The notes under the pieces are model-generated. The model made no database searches, was not told where the DNA came from, and saw only the letters and a list, made by a program, of their open reading frames with translations. Below are positions 1 to 5,740 of a stretch of DNA of 17,779 nucleotides, piece by piece. This stretch comes from Synechococcus sp. UW140. Its GTDB lineage: Bacteria; Cyanobacteriota; Cyanobacteriia; PCC-6307; Cyanobiaceae. Numbering within the stretch: position 1 is the stretch's first letter; every line of letters begins with the position of its first letter. Where the stretch lies: contig CAMDWF010000008.1 in assembly GCA_945878795.1 (NCBI GenBank), positions 1-17,779 of the forward strand. The letters run 5' to 3'. Both the position numbers and the translations under genes were made by a program.

Positions 1-1
1 G

Positions 2-229
2 GCGGCGTACTACCGACTGATGGGAGAAACCCCCACCGCTCTGGCGATCTGTAGTGCGGTGGTTGGTCAGGTCTATGGGGGAGGGCTCCAGTTTCGGACC
101 CCTGAGGCCATAACCGCCGTACACACTTACAGGGCCTGTCATTACCTGAGGGCCATGGCGATCTGGGCCCTTTGGGCTACCCATACCCAGTGGCAGCCCA
201 TCCCTGGCGCCGAGCGTCGACCTAGATGA
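2..229 (+). CDS. 3' end of an unrecognised protein, cut by the left window edge
   Basis: An open frame enters from the left edge and runs 75 codons to a TGA at 227-229. It is the only frame, on either strand, that stays open over these bases. Its stop shares four bases (ATGA) with the start of the next gene. That is the usual sign of translational coupling and repeats at the next junction, so I take it as a real C-terminus. The visible residues begin AAYYRLMGETPTALAICSAV and contain a hydrophobic, Trp/Ala-rich helix (around YLRAMAIWALWATHTQW) before a short basic tail (GAERRPR). I do not recognise the family and assign no function. An internal ATG at 20 could make a 69-residue protein, but the frame is open upstream of it, so a longer protein is more likely. 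Confidence 0.6.
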   Translation, partial: AAYYRLMGETPTALAICSAVVGQVYGGGLQFRTPEAITAVHTYRACHYLRAMAIWALWATHTQWQPIPGAERRPR

Positions 230-759
230 TCTTCTCTGCCCGTTTGCCCAGTTGGCTGCTGAAGCCCTTGGCTTTGGCCCTGGCCCTGGTTCTATTTTTG
301 CTTGGCCCCGATCCAGGCAGCGCCCAGATCCAGGCCCACGGCGATCTTGGCGCTGGGGCGGCCATGGTGCGTAGCCTAGAGAGCCTGCGGGATCTGGACC
401 ACCAGAGCTGGCAGGTGGTGGCCTTTCGCCAGGAAGATGACGCCGCCAATGTTTCCCTGCGGCTGCGGCTAGTGGGGTATCCCGGCAAGGTGCGTATCCA
501 ACACCCCACCAGCCTCCAGGTGCGCAGTGGTCGGCGCCAGTGGCAGTTGGCCGATGTCACCCTCAGCCAGCCCCAGTTAGCCTCGGATGGTCGGGCCGCG
601 GCGGCCGAGTTTGACCTGACACCGTTGATGGTCGATCTGGATCAGACTCGACCCCTGCGGCTGAGGTTGCCGGGAGTGTTTCTGGAGTTGCCGGTGCCGC
701 CTTTTGTGGTGGCCGAATGGCGCCGCTTGCCGGATTGGGGGCCCGGGGACCAGCCATGA
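226..759 (+). CDS. DUF3122 family protein, probably exported or lipid-anchored
   Basis: This is a 177-residue protein. Residues about 12-27 form a hydrophobic run (LLKPLALALALVLFLL) followed by PDPGSAQIQA, which reads as a signal peptide or N-terminal anchor. The mature part is a beta-rich domain with SWQVVAFRQED, VSLRLRLVGYPG and a C-terminal PLRLRLPG...ELPVPPFVVAEW. I assign it by recollection to DUF3122, a cyanobacterial family of about this length and of unknown function; no catalytic motif is visible. The start overlaps the preceding stop by four bases and the stop overlaps the ribD start in the same way, so the three genes are probably translated from one message. A role in riboflavin metabolism cannot be inferred from position alone. 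Confidence 0.8.
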   Translation: MIFSARLPSWLLKPLALALALVLFLLGPDPGSAQIQAHGDLGAGAAMVRSLESLRDLDHQSWQVVAFRQEDDAANVSLRLRLVGYPGKVRIQHPTSLQVRSGRRQWQLADVTLSQPQLASDGRAAAAEFDLTPLMVDLDQTRPLRLRLPGVFLELPVPPFVVAEWRRLPDWGPGDQP

Positions 760-1856
760 ACTGGCGGCCCCAGATGGATCGGGCGCTCGCCCTGGCCGCC
801 CTTGGGGCCGGAACGACCAGCCCCAATCCGATGGTGGGGGCCCTGGTGCTGGATCAGGACGGCCAATTGGTGGGGGAGGGCTATCACTGCCGCGCTGGTG
901 AACCCCATGCTGAGGTGATGGCCCTGGCCCAGGCCTCCGGTCGGGCCCGGGGCGGCAGCCTTGTGGTGACGTTAGAGCCCTGCTGTCATCAGGGCCGCAC
1001 CCCCCCCTGTTGCGATGCGGTCCTGGCGGCGGGAGTGGCAAGGGTGGTGGTGGCCATGGCGGATCCGGATCCCAGGGTGGCCGGTGGGGGCATCGCCCGT
1101 CTGCGGGACGCCGGCCTGGAGGTGGTGGTCGGAGTCGCGGAGCCTGAAGCAGCCCGTCTCAACCAGGCTTTTGTGCATCGGGTCCGCAGCGGTCGCTCCT
1201 GGGGCCTGCTCAAGTGGGCCATGAGCCTCGATGGCCGAACGGCCTTGCCAAATGGCGAAAGCCAGTGGATCAGCGGCCCCATGGCCCGCCAGTGGGTGCA
1301 TCGGCTCAGGGGGCGCTGCGACGCGGTGATCGTCGGCGGCGGCACCCTGCGGGCTGATGATCCGCTGCTGACGAGCCGGGGCGCCCGCACTCCCGAACCC
1401 CTGCGGGTGGTGTTCAGCCGCAGTTTGGATCTGCCGCTAGCAGCGAAGATCTTTCAGGATGACAGCACCGCCGCCACCCTGGTGGCCCATGGTCCGCAGG
1501 CCTCCCGGGCGGCCCAGGAGCGGCTAGATCGCCTTGGCATCGAACGGCTTGAACTGTCGCAATGCACCCCTTTAGGGTTACTTGAGGGTCTTGCCGCCAG
1601 GGGGTGCAACCAGGTGCTCTGGGAGTGCGGTCCCACCCTGGCGGCGGCCGCCGTCCGTCAGGGCTGTGTGCAACAGGTGGCGGCCGTGATTGCGCCCACC
1701 TTGCTGGGTGGTGAGCCGGCTCGCACCCCCCTGGGCCCCCTCAATCTGACGCGGCTCGCCCAGGCCCCCCAGCTCACCTCCCTGGGCTGGCAGCGCCTAG
1801 GCCCTGATCTGCTCTGGCTGCATGGGCTTGACCTTGGCTCGGCGATCGGGCCATAA
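756..1856 (+). CDS. ribD: Bifunctional riboflavin biosynthesis protein RibD (deaminase/reductase)
   Basis: RibD deaminates 2,5-diamino-6-ribosylamino-pyrimidinone 5'-phosphate and reduces the ribosyl side chain with NADPH, the second and third steps of riboflavin synthesis in the cytoplasm. The N-terminal cytidine-deaminase-like domain (about residues 1-140) starts with TSPNPMVGALV. It carries the zinc site H51-A-E53 and the PCCHQGRTPPC motif with C76 and C85; E53 is the proton shuttle by homology. The reductase domain begins near WGLLKWAMSLDGRTA and includes GESQWISGP, VGGGTLRADDPLLTSR and the C-terminal LWECGPTLAAA. The length of 366 residues is normal. I start at the ATG at 756, not an in-frame ATG at 717, because it forms an ATGA overlap with the DUF3122 stop and leaves a standard N-terminus (MNWRPQMDRAL). 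No other riboflavin genes lie nearby, so the pathway is scattered. Confidence 0.95.
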   Translation: MNWRPQMDRALALAALGAGTTSPNPMVGALVLDQDGQLVGEGYHCRAGEPHAEVMALAQASGRARGGSLVVTLEPCCHQGRTPPCCDAVLAAGVARVVVAMADPDPRVAGGGIARLRDAGLEVVVGVAEPEAARLNQAFVHRVRSGRSWGLLKWAMSLDGRTALPNGESQWISGPMARQWVHRLRGRCDAVIVGGGTLRADDPLLTSRGARTPEPLRVVFSRSLDLPLAAKIFQDDSTAATLVAHGPQASRAAQERLDRLGIERLELSQCTPLGLLEGLAARGCNQVLWECGPTLAAAAVRQGCVQQVAAVIAPTLLGGEPARTPLGPLNLTRLAQAPQLTSLGWQRLGPDLLWLHGLDLGSAIGP

Positions 1857-1880
1857 AAAAGCAGACCTTGGCAGGTCTGC
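1855..1880 (-). terminator. Intrinsic terminator of the leftward operon
   Basis: A perfect 7-base stem, GCAGACC at 1861-1867 and GGTCTGC at 1874-1880, encloses a 6-base loop. Read on the minus strand it is followed at once by six T (1860-1855), the classic Rho-independent layout. It lies 41 bases past the stop of the BI-1-like gene. The T run overlaps the last bases of ribD on the other strand. The plus strand lacks an equivalent T run directly after the stem (CGCTGTTGGTTTT follows), so bidirectional action is possible but weaker. Confidence 0.8.
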
Positions 1881-1921
1881 CGCTGTTGGTTTTGGTGGTT
1901 CAGACCAAGGACAATTCAAAC

Positions 1922-2665
1922 TCAGTCCCTACGCCCGCCACCACCGCCTTGAAGGGCCATGATGAAACGCAGCAGAAAGATAAACAGGTTGATGTAGGTG
2001 AGATACATGCCAAGGGCGCCAGAGAGGTACTGGTCATCTCGGTAGGAGCGAGGCATGGTGTAGAAGTCCAAGAAAGCGGCACCGACGAATAAAATCGTCC
2101 CAAAACCGGCAATCAATAGTTCAAAGCCACCCGTGCTGAAGATTTGCGGGGCAAAGAAACTGCCCACAAATTGCACCAGCATGGCCACGATCAGGCCGAG
2201 AAGGCCCAAGCCCACCACGCCGCTCAACGCCTGACCCACGTTGTCGCTCATGCGCCGGCCCATGGTGGATGCCGCAACGAAAGTGATGCCAGTGGCCAGG
2301 GCGGCGGTGCCAACGGCGCCGACTCCGGCTACGGCAACGGCCTGGCTGACTATGCCGCTCAGGGTGAAACCGGTAATCAGGCTGTAGGCCGCAAGCAGGG
2401 GCAAGGCGGTTGCATTGTTACCCTTAGCCGCCACATTCTGGGCGACAAAGAAAAGAATCAGATTGCCAATGAGGGCTAAAAAGAACAACGGCATGAACAG
2501 GGCCCCGTTCGCTGCCATCAGGGAAAGTCCACCCAGGACCCCAACGGCGGTGAGCACCATGCCACCGCCCACATAGGGCAGGGCTTTGTTGACAACATTG
2601 GGCCCAACAAGAGCGCTGGACTGGGCCTCACGAATGGCTTGTTGGAAGTTGCTGCTGGCGGGCAT
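1922..2665 (-). CDS. Bax inhibitor-1 / YccA family multi-pass membrane protein
   Basis: An integral membrane protein of about 247 residues with roughly seven hydrophobic segments, from LPYVGGGMVLTAVGVLGGLS through LFMPLFFLALIGNLILFFV, TALPLLAAYSLITGFTL, a Gly/Ala-rich stretch with TGITFVAASTMG, VGLGLLGLIVAML and ILFVGAAFLDFYTM to MYLTYINLFIFLLRFIMAL. The order and the late acidic site DFYTMPRSYRDDQY fit the BI-1 (TMBIM/YccA) family, whose members act as pH-sensitive calcium leak channels or, as YccA, interact with FtsH. The bacterial role is not settled. It ends in a Gly-rich tail (GGGGGRRD). I use the ATG at 2665 (MPASSNFQQAIREAQ) over an ATG nine codons upstream at 2692, because the shorter form starts at the amphipathic helix expected of the family; neither start has a strong ribosome site. 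It is the last gene before the terminator at 1855-1880 and lies 89 bases after phoH. Confidence 0.85.
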   Translation of the reverse strand: MPASSNFQQAIREAQSSALVGPNVVNKALPYVGGGMVLTAVGVLGGLSLMAANGALFMPLFFLALIGNLILFFVAQNVAAKGNNATALPLLAAYSLITGFTLSGIVSQAVAVAGVGAVGTAALATGITFVAASTMGRRMSDNVGQALSGVVGLGLLGLIVAMLVQFVGSFFAPQIFSTGGFELLIAGFGTILFVGAAFLDFYTMPRSYRDDQYLSGALGMYLTYINLFIFLLRFIMALQGGGGGRRD

Positions 2666-2714
2666 TGGCCGCAGATTTCGAAGTCTTCCCATCCTGGCAG
2701 CCGTGATGGGTCAA

Positions 2715-2729
2715 CAGCCGTTGGGGCTG
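2715..2729 (-). terminator. Weak hairpin between phoH and the BI-1-like gene
   Basis: CAGCC (2715-2719) and GGCTG (2725-2729) can pair around a 5-base loop in the 89-base gap after the phoH stop. On the minus strand it is followed by TTGACCC, not by a T run. It could attenuate transcription between phoH and the BI-1-like gene or mean nothing. The stem is only 5 bases, so confidence is low. Confidence 0.2.
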
Positions 2730-2754
2730 GGCGGATCTCCCTATTCGTTTGCCT

Positions 2755-3711
2755 TTATCGGCCCTGCCGGCTGCCCCGCTCATCCTTGCGAGCGTAGGCC
2801 TGAACCAGCCGTTGCACCAAGGGGTGGCGAACCACGTCGGCATCACTGAAGCGACAGAGGGCCACCCCCTCGACCCCCCCCAGCACCTCGGCGGCTTCGA
2901 TCAGGCCACTGGGCTGGCCAGGAGGCAGATCGATCTGGGTGATGTCTCCCGTCACCACCATGCGGGAATTTTCCCCAAGCCGGGTGAGGGTCATGCGCAT
3001 CTGGGCTGGGGTGGTGTTCTGGGCCTCGTCCAGGATCACGAAGGAGTCGGCCAGGGTGCGGCCGCGCATGTAGGCCAGGGGTGCTACTTCGATGATTCCC
3101 TTTTCCTGGAGCGCGGCGGTCCGCTCGGCCCCCAGCAGGTTGTGAAGGGCGTCGTAAAGCGGTCTTAGGTAGGGATCCACCTTTTGCTGCAGATCGCCGG
3201 GCAGAAAGCCAAGCCGCTCTCCCGCTTCCACGGCAGGGCGGGTCAGCACGATACGCTCCACCCGCTGTTCCTGAAGAAAGCGGACGGCCTGAATCGTGGC
3301 CAAAAAGGTTTTGCCGGTGCCGGCCGGACCGATCGCCAAGGTGAGGTCATGGCGTTCAATGGCGTCGATGAAGGCCCGTTGACGGGGGGTCCTGGCCCTG
3401 AGCGGCCTGCCCTGGCGGGTGGTGGTGAGCACCTGGCGAGCCAGGACCCCATGCTCTTCTTGTCGATTGGTATCAAATGCCGTAAGGGCTGTCTGGAGAT
3501 CGACAGTCGCTATCGGTTCCCCGGATTCCCACAAGGGTTTGAGGCTGGAGAGCACCGCATGGGCTCGACTCACCTGGGATTCACGGCCTTGGATCCGCAG
3601 ATCAAGGCCATAAAAAACTAAGCTGGTGCCAGTAAGGGCTTCCAGCCTTCGCAAATTCGTCTCTAAAGGGCCGGCAAGAGCAAGGGCTGCCTCAGGTGAA
3701 GGCAGGCTCAA
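2755..3711 (-). CDS. phoH: PhoH family ATPase (PhoH-like, KH-type N-terminus)
   Basis: A 318-residue cytoplasmic ATPase of the PhoH/YbeZ type. Residues about 1-75 are the small N-terminal nucleic-acid-binding-like region (LEALTGTSLVFYGLDLRIQG) seen in bacterial PhoH-like proteins. The ATPase core has Walker A GPAGTGKT (residues 128-135), TRPAVEAGERLGFLPGD, Walker B VILDEAQN (about 225-232), TRLGENSRMVVTGDITQIDL and a sensor/arginine region near RFSDADVVRHPLVQRLV. YbeZ-type PhoH is linked to ribosome and RNA metabolism together with the RNase YbeY; no ybeY is visible here. It starts 14 bases after the rpsP stop, so it is very likely co-transcribed with rpsP and ffh, which fits a translation-linked role. 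The name recalls phosphate regulation in E. coli, but nothing here shows a Pho box. Confidence 0.92.
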   Translation of the reverse strand: MSLPSPEAALALAGPLETNLRRLEALTGTSLVFYGLDLRIQGRESQVSRAHAVLSSLKPLWESGEPIATVDLQTALTAFDTNRQEEHGVLARQVLTTTRQGRPLRARTPRQRAFIDAIERHDLTLAIGPAGTGKTFLATIQAVRFLQEQRVERIVLTRPAVEAGERLGFLPGDLQQKVDPYLRPLYDALHNLLGAERTAALQEKGIIEVAPLAYMRGRTLADSFVILDEAQNTTPAQMRMTLTRLGENSRMVVTGDITQIDLPPGQPSGLIEAAEVLGGVEGVALCRFSDADVVRHPLVQRLVQAYARKDERGSRQGR

Positions 3712-3725
3712 GGTGGTGAGACCGT

Positions 3726-4160
3726 TCAGGCTTCGACAGCCTCTTCGGCCTCAACTGTGTCGACAGCGGCGGCTGCTGCTTCAGCTGATGCGGCTGCTTC
3801 TTCGGCTGCCTTGGCTGCCGCTGCGGCCTTGGCATCGGCTTCAGCTTTGAGGGCGGCGGCGGCATCGGCGGCTCTAGTTGCCGCTTGCTTGAGTTTGCCT
3901 ATGACTTCGGCTGGACGGATTCTTTTTTCGACAAGTCCGCCTTTTTCAAGGAGGGCCCGCACGGAATCGGTCGGTTGGGCTCCCTGGCTAAGGCGCAGAC
4001 GGATCGATTCGGTGTCGAGACGGGTTTCCTTGGTGCGGGGGTTGTAGAAGCCCAGCTCCTCCAGGGGTCTGCCGTCACGTCGGGAGGTGCTGTTCGTTGC
4101 CACCAGGCGGAAGCTCGCTTCCCGCTTTTTCCCGAATCGTTTGAGCCGGAGCTTGATCAT
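3726..4160 (-). CDS. rpsP: 30S ribosomal protein S16 with a long Ala-rich C-terminal tail
   Basis: S16 is a 16S rRNA-binding protein needed in small-subunit assembly. The first 80 residues are canonical: MIKLRLKRFGKKREASFRLV, RDGRPLEELGFYNPR and GAQPTDSVRALLEKGGL. Bacterial S16 is usually about 80-90 residues; this one has 144. The extension (about 81-144) first reads IRPAEVIGKLKQAA. It then becomes an almost pure Ala/Glu/Lys/Asp segment, helical by composition, and ends acidic (DTVEAEEAVEA). Longer S16 tails occur in picocyanobacteria to my knowledge, but the exact length varies. The stretch is in frame, with GCx codons mixed among themselves rather than one repeated triplet, so it does not look like a simple slippage product. 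The gene sits between ffh (62-base gap) and phoH (14-base gap). Confidence 0.95.
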   Translation of the reverse strand: MIKLRLKRFGKKREASFRLVATNSTSRRDGRPLEELGFYNPRTKETRLDTESIRLRLSQGAQPTDSVRALLEKGGLVEKRIRPAEVIGKLKQAATRAADAAAALKAEADAKAAAAAKAAEEAAASAEAAAAAVDTVEAEEAVEA

Positions 4161-4222
4161 TGGGCTTACCGAGGTTACGCAAAGGTCAATCCTAACCTGT
4201 GGCCGATTCGGCTCCTCCTCCC

Positions 4223-5728
4223 CTAAAGCTCGCCAAATCCCTTGCGCTTCTTGGGCGGCCGATTGGCGCGGGTTCCCGGAGCCCCAGGGCTGCGGCCACT
4301 TGCCCCAGGGGCCCCGGGTCGACCCATACCTGCCATGCCGCCCATCCCTGGCATGCCACCCATGCCTGGCATGCCGCCGCCCATGCCAGGGAAGCCGCCC
4401 ATCCCCGGCATGCCTGGCATGCCGCCACCCCGGGTCATTTGCTGCATGAAGCCACGCATCTTTTGGAAGTCCGCCAGCACCTTGTCGACATCCGCCGGCT
4501 GATGGCCGCTCCCGGCGGCGATGCGTCGGCGCCGGGAGGGCTGGGAGGCGAGCAGTTCGGGCTGCTGCCGCTCGGCCTCGGTCATCGAACCGATCATCGC
4601 CTCAATCTTCTTGAGCTGTTGCTCACCCTGTTTGAGCATGCCATCGTCAATTTTGTTCATGCCGGGGATCAGTTTCATCAGACCACCCAGGGAGCCCATG
4701 CGTTTGATCAAGCGCATTTGCTGCAGGAAGTCGGAAAAATCAAAAGAAGCCTCCTGCAGTTTCTGCTGCATGCGGGCCACGTCGGCCAGCTCAACCTCTT
4801 TCTGGGCTTTCTCAACCAGGGTCAGCACATCGCCCATACCGAGGATGCGGCTCGCCATCCGTTCGGGATGGAAGGGTTGCAGCGCTTCTACCTTTTCGCC
4901 GGTGCCGATGAATTTGATCGGGGCACCGCTCACCTTGCGGATCGAGAGAGCGGCCCCGCCACGGGAGTCGCCATCCAGTTTGGTGAGGACAGCCCCGGTG
5001 ATGCCCACCTGCTCGTGGAAGGCCCGAGTCAGTTCGGCGGCCTCCTGGCCGATCATCGAATCCACGACTAGCAACACTTCGTCTGGGTGCACCGCTTCGC
5101 GGATACGCACCATCTCTTCCATCATGGAAAGGTCGATCTGGAGTCGTCCAGCCGTGTCGACCAGCACCGTGTCAAAGCCCCCATCCCGCCCCTGCTGAAC
5201 CCCGGCGGCGGCGATCTGCTCGGGGCTGGCCCCGTCACCCAGACTGAAGACTTCCACGCCGATCTGGCGGCCCAGGGTCTGCAGTTGGTCGATGGCCGCA
5301 GGCCGATAAATATCGGCCGCCACCATCAGGGGACGACGGCCATTCTCCTTGAGATGGAGGCCCAATTTGGCGGTAGCGGTGGTTTTACCGGCCCCCTGTA
5401 GACCCGCCATCAGCACCACCGTTGGCAGGCCCGGCTTTCCGGCCGGAGCTAAGGGAGCATTTTCGCCGCCCATGGTCTCCACCAGCTGCTCATGCACCAC
5501 CTGGATGAACTTCTGGTCGGGGCTGATGCCTCGCACCACTTCGGCGCCGATGGCCTTGCGGCGCACGTCGTCGACAAAATCCTTGACCACCGACAGGCTC
5601 ACATCCGCCTCCAAAAGGGCTCTTCGCACCTCCTTCAGGGCGCCGTCCACATTGGATTCGGAGATGCTGGCCTGGCCCTTGAGGTTCCTGACCGCGGCTT
5701 CGAAACGCTGGGAAAGTTCGTCGAACAT
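4223..5728 (-). CDS. ffh: Signal recognition particle protein Ffh (SRP54) with Met/Gly/Pro-rich tail
   Basis: Ffh is the GTPase subunit of SRP; it binds 4.5S RNA and hydrophobic signal sequences and delivers ribosomes to FtsY at the membrane. The N domain (about 1-95) contains ALKEVRRALLEADVSLSVV. The G domain has G1 GLQGAGKTT (109-117), DTAGR (about 189) and TKLDGDSRGG (about 251). The M domain (about 300-432) includes PGMNKIDDGMLKQGEQQLKKIEAMI and the RNA-binding SRRRRIAAGSG, followed by the Met-rich FQKMRGFMQQM. The last 70 residues are a low-complexity GMPGMGG repeat running into a Pro/Gly/Ala segment and PPKKRKGFGEL. At 501 residues it is longer than E. coli Ffh because of that tail. It follows zipN by 12 bases and precedes rpsP by 62. 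The ffh-rpsP neighbourhood is common in bacteria. Confidence 0.97.
   Translation of the reverse strand: MFDELSQRFEAAVRNLKGQASISESNVDGALKEVRRALLEADVSLSVVKDFVDDVRRKAIGAEVVRGISPDQKFIQVVHEQLVETMGGENAPLAPAGKPGLPTVVLMAGLQGAGKTTATAKLGLHLKENGRRPLMVAADIYRPAAIDQLQTLGRQIGVEVFSLGDGASPEQIAAAGVQQGRDGGFDTVLVDTAGRLQIDLSMMEEMVRIREAVHPDEVLLVVDSMIGQEAAELTRAFHEQVGITGAVLTKLDGDSRGGAALSIRKVSGAPIKFIGTGEKVEALQPFHPERMASRILGMGDVLTLVEKAQKEVELADVARMQQKLQEASFDFSDFLQQMRLIKRMGSLGGLMKLIPGMNKIDDGMLKQGEQQLKKIEAMIGSMTEAERQQPELLASQPSRRRRIAAGSGHQPADVDKVLADFQKMRGFMQQMTRGGGMPGMPGMGGFPGMGGGMPGMGGMPGMGGMAGMGRPGAPGASGRSPGAPGTRANRPPKKRKGFGEL
4325..4430 (-). repeat. Imperfect GGCATGCC-type coding repeats in the ffh tail
   Basis: On the plus strand GGCATGCC and close variants recur between CC(A/C)CCCAT(G/C)CC units, encoding the GMPGM / GGMPGMGG series of Ffh. 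Units are imperfect, with periods of roughly 12-21 bases, always a multiple of three. This is a protein-level low-complexity tail written in a GC-rich codon set, prone to unit gain or loss. It is not an array of identical repeats. Confidence 0.75.
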
Positions 5729-5740
5729 CGGGGGTTGGGA

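Noticed and set aside
4325..4430. Possible CRISPR or tandem-repeat array
   Set aside because: The repeats are imperfect, in frame, and encode the GMPGM tail of Ffh; there are no unique spacers of constant length and no cas genes.
4199..5071. A 290-codon open frame on the plus strand
   Set aside because: It is fully antisense to ffh, whose GTPase motifs are unmistakable; long opposite frames are common in GC-rich coding DNA.
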